The notes under the pieces are model-generated. The model searched no databases. It saw nothing but the letters and a program-made list of their open reading frames with translations, and had not been told where the DNA came from. This document shows positions 45,137 to 54,335 of a DNA stretch of 64,000 nucleotides, piece after piece. Origin of the DNA: Psychroflexus aurantiacus (GTDB taxonomy: Bacteria; Bacteroidota; Bacteroidia; Flavobacteriales; Flavobacteriaceae); NCBI RefSeq assembly GCF_010820555.1, contig NZ_JAAIKD010000004.1, positions 1-64,000 on the forward strand, given 5' to 3'. The first letter of the stretch is position 1, and every line of letters starts with the position of its first letter. Position numbers and translations under genes: made by a program.

Positions 45137-45883
45137 TTAGTTCCTAACCGCTTGTCTTTTTGTTTTTGTGTAAAGGGGAATCATGTAGCTTATCGAATAT
45201 CCCCAGCCTGCGCCTATGCTTGAATAGTCGTAAGTTCTGCGGAATCCAGGTACGTATAAATTATCGAAGTTTGGGATAGACGTAGAGGTGATCATGGTCT
45301 TGAGTTGAAGATGAGCGCCAAGGTAAAAATTGCCAAAAATATTCACCCGTATCCCGGCTTGTAACTCCAGCCAGTTTGCAGTAAGGTTATTGAAGTTTCT
45401 ATCGGCATCTCTTTGATCTGGTGGAAAATAACTATCTGTGGTATAAATGCTGTAAGTCTTCAGGTTTTGGGAGTAGGTGGCAAATCCATAGCGAAATCCA
45501 ACGTAAATCAGGTTTTGCATTCCTATCCAGTTATCATATACATTATAATTGACCCCTAACTTGATATAACTTCCATCGGTTTCATTTAAAATATTATCTT
45601 CTCTGTAAACGGAGTTTTCATTTCCGAGTTCCCCGGCGATATAAAGATCTTCAGAGAACCTGTAGTCGGCTCCGATTTCAAGTCCCTGGTATTCCGAATC
45701 CCACAAACTTGTTCCGATTCTGCTTAAATCTAAACTTACTGTAAGTCCGTATTTATCTTTATAAAAGATAGAGTCAGTAACTTGTTGGTATTCTACTTCT
45801 GCGTTTTCCTGAGCGTAAAATTCGCCGGGAAAAGCCATGAATAGAACACTAATAAAAAATATATAGGTGAGTCTCAAATTCAT
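45137..45883 (-). CDS. DUF6048 family exported protein
   Basis: A 248-aa protein with a signal peptide (LRLTYIFFISVLFMAFPGEFYAQ). The beta-rich mature part resembles a small outer-membrane barrel (alternating strands such as YRFSEDLYIAGELG and IGAGWGYSISYMIPLY). It belongs to a flavobacterial family (DUF6048) consistently paired with DUF6452. The start is placed at the ATG at 45883, which keeps the signal peptide intact; the longer in-frame form from 45916 adds 11 residues. It overlaps the DUF6452 gene by 35 nt. Function unknown. Confidence 0.8.
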   Translation of the reverse strand: MNLRLTYIFFISVLFMAFPGEFYAQENAEVEYQQVTDSIFYKDKYGLTVSLDLSRIGTSLWDSEYQGLEIGADYRFSEDLYIAGELGNENSVYREDNILNETDGSYIKLGVNYNVYDNWIGMQNLIYVGFRYGFATYSQNLKTYSIYTTDSYFPPDQRDADRNFNNLTANWLELQAGIRVNIFGNFYLGAHLQLKTMITSTSIPNFDNLYVPGFRRTYDYSSIGAGWGYSISYMIPLYTKTKRQAVRN

Positions 45884-46349
45884 TTTGAATGCTATTTTCT
45901 CTAACTTGAATATCACTTATCCAGTTTTCAGTGTTGGTCGTTGGGTTTTCAACTTCTGCTCTGAAGTCGATAAAGTTAACTTTAAAGCCGCAGGCTCTAT
46001 TCACATAGAGTTCGTTGGTGTCATATGAAAAGCTTAAGGTATCGGTTAAGCCCCCGGATGCTGCTAAAGCATTCAGATTAAAAACATAAGTGGTTTCATT
46101 AGCGTCTGTCTTGAGTGGAATCGCAATGGAGGAAGTTGAATTGAATAGGATCGCGGTGTCTTTTTCAATTTCCCTAATGGCTAAATTTCTAACATTCTTA
46201 GGATTGCTGGGATTGTTCACGTCAAAGAATTCGATCACCAACTTTGGGGTGGTCTCAGTAGCTGCGGCACAGATGTCATCTCTTTCGCAGGAACTGAAAA
46301 GTAAAAGCATGCCTGCTACAATGAAGCTGGTGAACAGTGTTTTCCTCAT
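45849..46349 (-). CDS. DUF6452 family lipoprotein
   Basis: A 166-aa predicted lipoprotein (lipobox LLLFSSC, lipidated cysteine at about residue 21), then an all-beta soluble part. It matches the DUF6452 family, of unknown function. The start ATG at 46349 overlaps the rlmD stop (ATGA), a stronger candidate than the 46367 in-frame start. The 3' end overlaps the DUF6048 start by 35 nt. The three-gene order rlmD-DUF6452-DUF6048 suggests tight co-expression. Confidence 0.8.
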   Translation of the reverse strand: MRKTLFTSFIVAGMLLLFSSCERDDICAAATETTPKLVIEFFDVNNPSNPKNVRNLAIREIEKDTAILFNSTSSIAIPLKTDANETTYVFNLNALAASGGLTDTLSFSYDTNELYVNRACGFKVNFIDFRAEVENPTTNTENWISDIQVRENSIQNEFETHLYIFY

Positions 46350-47761
46350 GCTCTCAATCTTAAGCAAACTACATTTTCTACGTGGTGCGTTTGAGGAAAC
46401 ATATCTACGGCCTGACTCTTTTCAACCTGATAATGCGTATCCATCAGTTGCAGATCTCTGGCCTGAGTGGCCGAGTTACAACTGACATAGACTATGCGTT
46501 TTGGTTTAACCTGGAGGATTTGCTCAACCACTTCCTTATGCATTCCCTCTCTAGGCGGGTCTGTGATGATGACATCCGGTTGGCCATGTTCTGCAATAAA
46601 TCCAGAAGTGAAGATCTTCTTCATATCTCCTGCAAAAAAAGAAGTGTTCTCAATCTCATTCAATTTGGCATTGGCTTTGGCATCTTCAATGGCTTCTGGT
46701 ATAGCTTCAATTCCTACCACATGCTTTGCTTTTTTAGCAACAAACTGAGCAATGGTTCCTGTTCCTGTATATAAGTCGTAAACCAGTTCATCACCGCTTA
46801 AAGCGGCGAATTCTCTGGTGATTTTGTAAAGTTCGTAGGCTTGTTCCGAGTTGGTTTGGTAAAAGGACTTGGCATTGATTTTAAACTTCAAGCCTTCCAT
46901 TTCCTCAAAAATGAAGTCCTGACCAAAATACGTGATCACTTCCTGATCATAAATGGTGTCGTTCCCTTTTTCATTGATGACATATTGAAGGGAAGTCACT
47001 TCAGGGAATTCCTGGATGATGTAATCCAGCAGGAGCTCACGTTTCTCTTTGTCCTCCTGGTAAAACTGAATCAAGATCATGTATTCACCGGTAGAGCTTG
47101 TTCGAATCATTAGCGTTCTGAGCAGTCCGCTTTGTTCTCTGGGATTGAAAAATTCGAGATTGTTTTCAGAAGCAAAATCTCTTATTTTATTTCTGATGTC
47201 ATTGCTGGGGTCTTCCTGCAAATGGCATTTTTCAAGGTTCAATATTTTATCCCACATGCCTGGAATGTGAAAGCCCAGTGCATTTTTATCCTGAATATCT
47301 TTACCGCTGGAAATTTCAGATTCTGTTAGCCATCGGCTGCTGCTGAATGAGAATTCCATTTTATTTCTGTAGAAATAGATTTTTTCGCTACCCAGAATCG
47401 GTTTGGTTTCAGCGATGTTGATTTTTCCTATGCGCTTTAGATTCTCAAGAACTTCTTTCTCCTTATAGAAAAGCTGATGCTCGTAAGCCATATTTTGCCA
47501 CTTACAGCCTCCGCAAACGCCGAAATGCTGACAAACCGGCTGGGCCCGTTTAAGGGATAACTCTACAAAACGATGAGGTTTTGCCTGATAGTAGGATTTT
47601 CTTTTTTTGTAAGTCGTTACGTCTACCACATCACCGGGCACAACCTGATCGATGATTAAAACCCTGCCATCGCTAGCTCTTCCTATCCCTTTGCCTTTGC
47701 TGCCCGCGTCGAGGACTTCTACGTTTTCAAAGGTTTTTTTAGTGTTTTTTCTTCTCGCCAT
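46346..47761 (-). CDS. rlmD: 23S rRNA (uracil(1939)-C5)-methyltransferase
   Basis: A 471-aa SAM-dependent RNA methyltransferase that makes m5U in 23S rRNA. It has an N-terminal TRAM domain, a cysteine-rich Fe-S site (CQHFGVCGGCKWQ), the SAM motif VYDLYTGTGTIAQFVAKKA, the IITDPPREGMH motif and the catalytic cysteine in IVYVSCNSATQARDL. The ATG at 47761 begins MARRKN; an in-frame extension from 47800 is not family-like. RumA and TrmA-like alternatives share motifs; the TRAM and Fe-S cysteines favour RlmD. First gene of a three-gene overlapping operon. Confidence 0.92.
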   Translation of the reverse strand: MARRKNTKKTFENVEVLDAGSKGKGIGRASDGRVLIIDQVVPGDVVDVTTYKKRKSYYQAKPHRFVELSLKRAQPVCQHFGVCGGCKWQNMAYEHQLFYKEKEVLENLKRIGKINIAETKPILGSEKIYFYRNKMEFSFSSSRWLTESEISSGKDIQDKNALGFHIPGMWDKILNLEKCHLQEDPSNDIRNKIRDFASENNLEFFNPREQSGLLRTLMIRTSSTGEYMILIQFYQEDKEKRELLLDYIIQEFPEVTSLQYVINEKGNDTIYDQEVITYFGQDFIFEEMEGLKFKINAKSFYQTNSEQAYELYKITREFAALSGDELVYDLYTGTGTIAQFVAKKAKHVVGIEAIPEAIEDAKANAKLNEIENTSFFAGDMKKIFTSGFIAEHGQPDVIITDPPREGMHKEVVEQILQVKPKRIVYVSCNSATQARDLQLMDTHYQVEKSQAVDMFPQTHHVENVVCLRLRA

Positions 47762-47914
47762 GCCGCAAAAATAAAGTAATGTTTGGATAAGAACTTTCAA
47801 ACGCTCAAAATATTTAAAGATCCGTTTAGTATTTTGAAATCCAGCGACCTATTTATATTGAAACTAAATTGACTTAAGGATTGGTTAATAATTTTTAATG
47901 GTCAATCAAATCCT

Positions 47915-47922
47915 TATTTTTG
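47915..47922 (+). promoter_or_regulatory. putative -7 box (TATTTTTG) of rocD
   Basis: TAnnTTTG match 24 nt before the ornithine aminotransferase start. No -33 TTTG at standard distance. An imperfect inverted repeat (AAGGATTGGTT around 47877-47887 and AATCAAATCCTT around 47905-47916) flanks the upstream region. Confidence 0.45.
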
Positions 47923-47945
47923 TGAAAATCGCTAAAAATTAAGTT

Positions 47946-49250
47946 ATGTCAGTAGATACACTAGATAAAATGAATGTGGAAGATGTGAAATCCTCACAGC
48001 AAGCCATCGATTTAGAAGATAAATATGGAGCTCACAATTACCATCCGTTACCCGCTGTCCTTAAAAAAGGAGAAGGGGTTTACGTTTGGGACGTAGAAGA
48101 CAAAAAGTATTATGACTTTCTATCGGCTTATTCTGCAGTAAATCAAGGTCATTGTCATCCCAGGATTGTCGATGCTATGCACAAGCAGTCGCAGACGATC
48201 TCCCTGACTTCAAGAGCATTTCATAACAATGTCTTGGGTGTCTATGAAAAATATGCCACCGAGTATTTTAAGTTTGATAAACTTTTACCGATGAATAGTG
48301 GTGCGGAAGCCGTTGAAACCGCTATCAAGATTTGTAGAAAATGGGCTTACGAAGAAAAAGGAATTCCGGAGACGGAAGCGAAAATCATCGTATTTGAAAA
48401 CAATTTCCACGGAAGAACCACAACAATCATTTCTTTTAGTAATGATGAAGGGGCCAGAAAAAACTTCGGACCTTATACACCAGGCTTTATAAAAGTACCT
48501 TATAACGATGCTGAAGCTTTGGAAAAAGTACTGAAAGAAAACAAAAATATTGCAGGAGCACTAATAGAACCTATCCAGGGTGAAGCTGGTGTTTTTACAC
48601 CTGACGATGACTTTATACCTAAGGTAAAATCGCTTTGCAAAGCACACAATGTTCTGTTTATGGCCGATGAGATCCAAACGGGTATTGCCAGAACAGGCGC
48701 TTTACTAGCGGTTTGCGGTAAATGCGATTGCCAGGGACATTGTGAAAGACAAGCCACATATTCCAGGCCCGATGTACTTATTTTAGGTAAGGCGCTATCT
48801 GGAGGAGCTTATCCGGTATCCGCCGTTTTAGCTGATGATGCCGTTATGAAAGTGATTCAGCCTGGACAACATGGTTCTACTTTTGGTGGAAACCCCGTTG
48901 CAGCAGCAGTAGCCATGGAAGCTTTGGAAGTGGTGAAAGATGAAAAACTTGCTCAAAATGCAAGACGTCTGGGTGATTTGTTCAGAAGTGAATTGAATAA
49001 ATTTATCGAGAATCACAATATCGTTACCCTTGTAAGAGGTAGAGGCCTACTCAATGCCATCGTCATCAACGATTCTGAAGACAGCTCAACAGCCTGGGAT
49101 ATTTGTGTAGCCTTAAAGGAAAACGGACTCTTAGCAAAACCTACGCATGGTAACATCATACGTTTTGCACCTCCACTAGTTATCACTGAAGATCAGCTGA
49201 TGGATTGTGTCCATATCATTACCAAGACTTTAGAGCAGTTCGAAAAATAA
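47946..49250 (+). CDS. rocD: ornithine--oxo-acid transaminase
   Basis: A 434-aa class III PLP aminotransferase converting ornithine and 2-oxoglutarate to glutamate semialdehyde and glutamate. Motifs are SGAEAVETAIKICRKW, EPIQGEAGV, FMADEIQTGIARTG, and the PLP lysine K282 in LGKALSGG. Between the metal-free active-site aspartate region and K282 there is an insert with four cysteines and a histidine (C257, C260, C262, H265, C266). Such an insert is absent from the Bacillus RocD and eukaryotic OAT I know, though it may be usual in Flavobacteriia. Monocistronic, with a strong terminator. Confidence 0.95.
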   Translation: MSVDTLDKMNVEDVKSSQQAIDLEDKYGAHNYHPLPAVLKKGEGVYVWDVEDKKYYDFLSAYSAVNQGHCHPRIVDAMHKQSQTISLTSRAFHNNVLGVYEKYATEYFKFDKLLPMNSGAEAVETAIKICRKWAYEEKGIPETEAKIIVFENNFHGRTTTIISFSNDEGARKNFGPYTPGFIKVPYNDAEALEKVLKENKNIAGALIEPIQGEAGVFTPDDDFIPKVKSLCKAHNVLFMADEIQTGIARTGALLAVCGKCDCQGHCERQATYSRPDVLILGKALSGGAYPVSAVLADDAVMKVIQPGQHGSTFGGNPVAAAVAMEALEVVKDEKLAQNARRLGDLFRSELNKFIENHNIVTLVRGRGLLNAIVINDSEDSSTAWDICVALKENGLLAKPTHGNIIRFAPPLVITEDQLMDCVHIITKTLEQFEK

Positions 49251-49270
49251 TATTCTTACTTATAAGTTAA

Positions 49271-49314
49271 ATAAAGCAAAAGCCTCAATCTGATGATTGA
49301 GGCTTTTGCTTTAT
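49271..49314. terminator. bidirectional terminator
   Basis: A perfect 20-bp stem (49271-49290 with 49295-49314) with a 4-nt loop TGAT, A and T rich at its base. It serves rocD and probably the convergent gene at 49367. Confidence 0.88.
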
Positions 49315-49366
49315 AGTATAATTTCAATTTAAAAACCTGCTTTGCATATTTACGACAAGAGTTTAC

Positions 49367-50257
49367 CTAGTTGGCATCTTTTATGACGTAGTCATCGGTA
49401 TGCATATCTACTCTGTAAGAAAGTCCAATACCCGCTCTCCAGCGCTCTGGGGTGTCTTTAAAATTGATAAGTCCGGATACATCGACCTGTAGGTTTTTAT
49501 TCACCAGGTAAGCCAGACCACCTCTTAGGATTTCATCGCTGTATAAATCATTGATATAGGTTTGAAATTCTACAAAAACACCGGTTCTGGAATAAAAGGT
49601 ATGCGTTAAAGTAAAAATTCCTGCATAAGTCGGGAAGTCTGTTGTGGGTTTGTCGACAATAAAGTTGGAGACTAGCACCCAGTTTCTTCCGATGTTATTT
49701 TGTGTAATTAAAGCTGCTTTTGGCGAAAAACTAGGCTCATCGGTAAACTTGAAAGGATTTTCACCAAACAGAAGATTAACACCTGCATACACAGAAACTG
49801 CAGGAATCAGGTCTCTCCACTGCAGCAAGTTTTCTTTTTTCCAGCTATATAGATTTGGGCCTTCTTTATCCCGTTTGACAAAAGGATCGTAGAGGAGATA
49901 CTTGGCACCAAATGTATTTCTTTGGAAATTACTATAGCTACCAGTTGTTACTGTCCCTCCTCTAAGTAAGCTTTCTTCTGCATTTACAAAAGTCCCGTCT
50001 AAAATGAGTTCAAGCTGTTCTACAATTAAGCCGTATCTCACCTGATACTGATAATCTACCTGCGTGCGATCGGGGATAAGTGTAAAGGCATGATCATCTT
50101 CTCCATAAGCTATTCCAGTTTCGAATTGAAGAACATTTGTGCCTACACTGTAAGCTCCAAAAGATTCGCCGGGTCTGTTGGAATTGATAGTTTCCGTATA
50201 CTGTGCCTGGGTTACCAAAGCAGCAAACAAAAGCAAGCCAGTGAGTCTAAATTTCAT
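49367..50257 (-). CDS. putative outer-membrane transporter (MetA-pathway/Phenol_MetA_deg-like)
   Basis: A 296-aa protein with a signal peptide (LLLFAALVTQA, about residues 1-18) and a series of amphipathic beta strands ending in a barrel-type terminus. It matches the family annotated as transporter/Phenol_MetA_deg, which are predicted outer-membrane channels. The substrate is unknown. Convergent with rocD and divergent from DUF4834, monocistronic. Confidence 0.7.
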   Translation of the reverse strand: MKFRLTGLLLFAALVTQAQYTETINSNRPGESFGAYSVGTNVLQFETGIAYGEDDHAFTLIPDRTQVDYQYQVRYGLIVEQLELILDGTFVNAEESLLRGGTVTTGSYSNFQRNTFGAKYLLYDPFVKRDKEGPNLYSWKKENLLQWRDLIPAVSVYAGVNLLFGENPFKFTDEPSFSPKAALITQNNIGRNWVLVSNFIVDKPTTDFPTYAGIFTLTHTFYSRTGVFVEFQTYINDLYSDEILRGGLAYLVNKNLQVDVSGLINFKDTPERWRAGIGLSYRVDMHTDDYVIKDAN

Positions 50258-50334
50258 AAGTAAAGTTTGAAATTCAAATATAAATTAAAATCTGATTTTT
50301 TAAGCCATCCAGTCTTAATGCTATAAAGTATTGG

Positions 50335-50342
50335 TATTTTTG
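50335..50342 (+). promoter_or_regulatory. putative -7 box (TATTTTTG) of the DUF4834-YfhO operon
   Basis: TAnnTTTG match 18 nt upstream of the DUF4834 start codon. No -33 element recognised. Confidence 0.4.
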
Positions 50343-50359
50343 TATATCAAATCGATGTT

Positions 50360-50605
50360 ATGGTATTTCTCAAGACAATTTTAATTATACTTCTGGTTTA
50401 TTTTGGGGTGAAGCTGTTAGCTAAGTATTTTGGACCTTTGTTGCTGAAGTATATTTTTAAAAAAGTTCAAAAAAACATGGAGAATCAGTTCAATCCTCCT
50501 CATCAGGACCCAAAAACAAAACCCCATACCTCTGCCAAAGCTTCTAAAAGAAAATCAAAGGAGACCAAAGTTGGGGAGTACGTAGATTATGAAGAAATTG
50601 ACTAA
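50360..50605 (+). CDS. DUF4834 family small membrane protein
   Basis: An 81-aa protein with one N-terminal transmembrane helix (about residues 4-28) and a lysine-rich cytoplasmic tail ending in VGEYVDYEEID, typical of DUF4834. The family is Bacteroidota-specific, of unknown function, and regularly precedes YfhO as here (30-nt gap). Likely an accessory of the membrane glycan machinery, by context only. Confidence 0.85.
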   Translation: MVFLKTILIILLVYFGVKLLAKYFGPLLLKYIFKKVQKNMENQFNPPHQDPKTKPHTSAKASKRKSKETKVGEYVDYEEID

Positions 50606-50635
50606 CTTTCCCATTTTTCAAACCAAAAATCACTG

Positions 50636-53056
50636 ATGAAGTCTATTTTAAAAAACTCCTGGAAACATCTTGCTGTATTAGTCCTTTTTGTAATTGCCTC
50701 CTTAGCGTTTTTCTATCCTGTCCTGAAAGGTAAAACCATTTTTCAAAGCGATATTGTTCAGTATACAGGAATGGCAAAGGCTCAAAATGACTTTAGAGCG
50801 ACAGAGGGGGAGGAGCCCTACTGGACCAATTCAGCCTTTGGAGGAATGCCAACCTACCAGCTCGGGGCAAACTACCCTTATAATTTTATAAAAGAAATAG
50901 ATCGAACACTCCGATTTCTTCCCAGACCCGCCGATTATTTATTTCTCTATTTTGTCGGGATGTATATTTTGTTTTTGTGCATGAAAGTCAATTACAAACT
51001 GGCTTTTTTAGGAGCTTTAGCCTTTGGTTTTTCCACTTACCTGATTATTATTTTAGGTGTTGGTCACAATGCCAAGGCTCATGCCATCGCGTATTTCCCG
51101 CTAGTTGTAGGAGGGATGCTGCTCGTCTACAGGCAAAAATTGTTTTGGGGGAATGTTTTATTTTGCGTCGGACTAGCTTTTGAATTGATGTCGAACCACT
51201 TCCAGATGACCTATTACCTGATGCTGCTTTGTCTGGTCATAGTGGTGGTAAACGCAGTATATGCTTTTAAATCAAAAACTTTCACACCCTATCTGAAAGC
51301 TTCATTAAGTTTTATTCCGGCGATTATACTGGCTGTTTTGCTCAACATAACCAATTTACTCGCGACTCAGGAATATGCGGAATTCAGTACAAGAGGGGAT
51401 ACCGGTCTGAGCATAGACCCAGATGGTACAAAACAAGTAAACACCGGTCTGGATTACGAGTATATCACAGAATACTCTTACGGTATTTTTGAAACTTTCA
51501 ATCTCTTTATCCCCCGATTTATGGGAGGATCCAACAGCGAATCTCTTGGTAAAGATTCTGAAGTTTACAAAGAAATCATTCAAATGGGGGCCTCACCGCT
51601 TCAGGCCTTGGAATTCAGTAAAAATCTACCCACTTACTGGGGAAAACAACCCATTGTTGCAGCTCCAGCTTATATTGGGGCCTGCGTGATTTTTCTTTTT
51701 GTTTTAGCCTTGTTTTTAACCAAAGGTAAAACCAAATGGTGGCTGGTTGCTGGTTCTGTCATGGCCTTGCTGCTATCCTGGGGTGATAATTTTTCGCTGC
51801 TCACTAATTTTTTTATCGACTACGTTCCTTTCTATGATAAATTCAGAGCCATTACTTCAATACAGGTCATTATTGAATTCTGTTTACCAGTTTTAGCCAT
51901 TTTAGGAATTTCTAAACTCATCACTCCTGAAATTTCAAATCAGGCGAAGTGGAAGGCGCTAAAAACATCAACGCTGATTTTAGGAGGGCTAAGTCTATTC
52001 TTTTTACTTCTGAAATCTGCACTTTTCGATTTCAGCGGCTCAAATGATGCTGTGTTCTTAGAAAATTACGGTGCAAAGTTCGTGAGAGCACTCAAAGAAG
52101 ATAGAAAATCCATGTTCACAGCCGATACCATTCGGTCTTTGATTTTTGTATTACTAATAGCAGGAAGCATTTACCTGTATCTCAAAGATAAAGTGAAGAA
52201 GCCGGTTTTTTTAGGGCTGATCGGAATTTTAATTCTGATAGATTTAATAGGGGTGGACACCCGCTATGTCAACGAAGACGATTTTGTGGCAGCTTCAGTC
52301 ATGGAAAGACCTTTCCAGGCCACACCAGCAGATCTTGAAATTCAAAACGATCAGTCTCATTTTCGGGTTTACGACTTAACGTCAAGCCCGCTTAACTCAG
52401 CACGAGCGTCTTATTTTCATAATTCCATAGGGGGCTATCATGCAGCGAAGCCCGGCAGGATTCAGGAATTGTTCGACTTTTATATTTATGAAGGCAAGCA
52501 AAGCATCCTGAACATGCTCAATGTGAAGTATTTTATTTTCGATGAACAGGGAGAAGCAGTGGTTCAGGAAAATCCAGGTCATTTAGGCAATGCCTGGTTT
52601 GTAAATGAATTGATTACCGTAGAAGATGCCAATGCCGCTATACTGGCCTTAGACAGCATCAATCCAGGTAAAACGGCCATTGTGGAAGAAAACCAGTTTC
52701 CCCTTTCTGATAAGAACTATAACGTGGACCCTTCAGATGTTATCGAACTCACCGCTTACAAAGAAAATGAGCTTGTTTATAAGTACGAAGCAACTGGAGA
52801 ACGCCTGGCTCTGTTTTCAGAACTCTATTATCCTAAGGGATGGAAAGTGACTCTGGATGGAAAAGAAGTCAATCACTTTCGAGCTAACTATGTTTTAAGA
52901 GCTATGCATTTACCAGCAGGCAGTCATCAAATCACCTTTTCGTTTGAGCCTGACGTGGTGAGTTTTGGCGGAAAGATAAGCCTGGCAAGTTTTATACTTT
53001 TAGCACTCATTATACTGGGAGGACTAGGCTATAGCCTAAAGCGAAAGCAAATTTAG
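50636..53056 (+). CDS. YfhO family membrane protein
   Basis: An 806-aa integral membrane protein with about 12-14 predicted transmembrane helices and a large extracytoplasmic C-terminal domain (about 590-780) ahead of a final helix. This is the GT-C-fold YfhO family; Bacillus YfhO glycosylates lipoteichoic acid. Conserved landmarks are FYPVLKGKTIFQSDIVQY and NSAFGGMPTYQLG near the N-terminus. It is expected to transfer sugar from an undecaprenyl-phosphate donor outside the cell. It is followed by a GT4-like gene and a flippase with gaps of 3 and 4 nt. Confidence 0.88.
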   Translation: MKSILKNSWKHLAVLVLFVIASLAFFYPVLKGKTIFQSDIVQYTGMAKAQNDFRATEGEEPYWTNSAFGGMPTYQLGANYPYNFIKEIDRTLRFLPRPADYLFLYFVGMYILFLCMKVNYKLAFLGALAFGFSTYLIIILGVGHNAKAHAIAYFPLVVGGMLLVYRQKLFWGNVLFCVGLAFELMSNHFQMTYYLMLLCLVIVVVNAVYAFKSKTFTPYLKASLSFIPAIILAVLLNITNLLATQEYAEFSTRGDTGLSIDPDGTKQVNTGLDYEYITEYSYGIFETFNLFIPRFMGGSNSESLGKDSEVYKEIIQMGASPLQALEFSKNLPTYWGKQPIVAAPAYIGACVIFLFVLALFLTKGKTKWWLVAGSVMALLLSWGDNFSLLTNFFIDYVPFYDKFRAITSIQVIIEFCLPVLAILGISKLITPEISNQAKWKALKTSTLILGGLSLFFLLLKSALFDFSGSNDAVFLENYGAKFVRALKEDRKSMFTADTIRSLIFVLLIAGSIYLYLKDKVKKPVFLGLIGILILIDLIGVDTRYVNEDDFVAASVMERPFQATPADLEIQNDQSHFRVYDLTSSPLNSARASYFHNSIGGYHAAKPGRIQELFDFYIYEGKQSILNMLNVKYFIFDEQGEAVVQENPGHLGNAWFVNELITVEDANAAILALDSINPGKTAIVEENQFPLSDKNYNVDPSDVIELTAYKENELVYKYEATGERLALFSELYYPKGWKVTLDGKEVNHFRANYVLRAMHLPAGSHQITFSFEPDVVSFGGKISLASFILLALIILGGLGYSLKRKQI

Positions 53057-53059
53057 AGG

Positions 53060-54331
53060 ATGAAAAAAGTTTTGATCATTACATACTACTGGCCACCAGC
53101 AGGGGGTCCCGGAGTGCAGCGCTGGCTTCAGTTTTCCAAACATCTTCCGGAATTTGGGATTCAGCCCATTGTTTATAAGCCCCAAAATCCAAGCTATCCC
53201 ATCAAAGATTCTTCACTTAGAAGCAGTCCTGAAGTGAAAGTGATAGAGAAGTCCATTTTCGAACCTTATGCGTTTGCAGAGCTTCTTTCAAAATCAAATT
53301 CCAAAACCATCAGCAGTGGCATCATTAAATCCAGGAAAAAACAATCCTGGAAAGAGCGGATGATGCTGTATGTGAGAGGCAATTTCTTTATTCCCGATGC
53401 CAGGGTGTTATGGGTAAAGCCTTCCATTTCATTTTTGATAGATTACATAAAACATAATGAAATCGAAACCATCATCACCACAGGACCACCCCATAGCTTG
53501 CACCTCATCGGCTTAGGTTTGAAAAATAGTTACCCGGACCTTCATTGGATTGCGGACTTCAGAGATCCATGGACGACCATCGGGTATCATTCAGCTTTAA
53601 AGCTCACCGAAAAATCAAAGCAAAAACATCTGGCTTTAGAAAAAGACGTATTGAATTCAGCAGACCAGTTGATTACCACCAGTTTTCAAACCAGGGCTGA
53701 ATTCGAGAACAAAACCAAAACGCCTATTGAAGTCATCACCAATGGTTATGAAGACATCACTGCAGAGGCCGAGCTCAGTGAAAATTTCACAGTTTCCCAC
53801 ATCGGTTCTTTATTGAATGACAGGAACCCCAAAGTCCTGTGGGAAGTTTTAGGAGAATTAATAGACGAAAATCTAGTTTTTAAGGACTTTTTTGAGCTTA
53901 AACTTATCGGTAAAATCAGCGATACTGTCCTGGAATCCGCACGCAGTTATGGATTGAAAAACTATATAAGCGTAGCGGGTTATCTCAATCATAAAGATGC
54001 TATAGAAAGCCAGAGAAGTTCGCAGATGCTTCTGCTTATCGAAATTGATAAGCCGGAAACCCGTGGAATCATCCCTGGTAAATTATTCGAATACCTGGCT
54101 TCTCACCGGCCTATTTTAGCCATAGGACCTGAAGGCTGGGATGTCAGCAAAATTATTGCTGAAACCGATTCTGGCGACTGTTTCACCTACGAGGAGAAAA
54201 CCCGTTTAAAGTCCTACATAGAAAAGGCTTTCAAGGCTTTTCTAAATGGAAAATTAAAAGGCAATACCAAAAATATAGAACACTATAGCCGCAGGAATTT
54301 AACGCAAAAACTGACTCAACTTATCAAATAG
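53060..54331 (+). CDS. GT4-like glycosyltransferase
   Basis: A 423-aa GT-B fold transferase. The N-terminal half has ITYYWPPAGGPGVQRWLQF (about residues 6-24) and TTGPPHSLHLIG and DFRDPWTTIG, the last typical of GT4 family surface-glycan enzymes. The C-terminal half shows VITNGYEDI and a YLNHKDA/ARG donor-site region. No membrane helix is seen. Its place between YfhO and a flippase points to assembly of an envelope polysaccharide. Confidence 0.85.
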   Translation: MKKVLIITYYWPPAGGPGVQRWLQFSKHLPEFGIQPIVYKPQNPSYPIKDSSLRSSPEVKVIEKSIFEPYAFAELLSKSNSKTISSGIIKSRKKQSWKERMMLYVRGNFFIPDARVLWVKPSISFLIDYIKHNEIETIITTGPPHSLHLIGLGLKNSYPDLHWIADFRDPWTTIGYHSALKLTEKSKQKHLALEKDVLNSADQLITTSFQTRAEFENKTKTPIEVITNGYEDITAEAELSENFTVSHIGSLLNDRNPKVLWEVLGELIDENLVFKDFFELKLIGKISDTVLESARSYGLKNYISVAGYLNHKDAIESQRSSQMLLLIEIDKPETRGIIPGKLFEYLASHRPILAIGPEGWDVSKIIAETDSGDCFTYEEKTRLKSYIEKAFKAFLNGKLKGNTKNIEHYSRRNLTQKLTQLIK

Positions 54332-54335
54332 CTTC

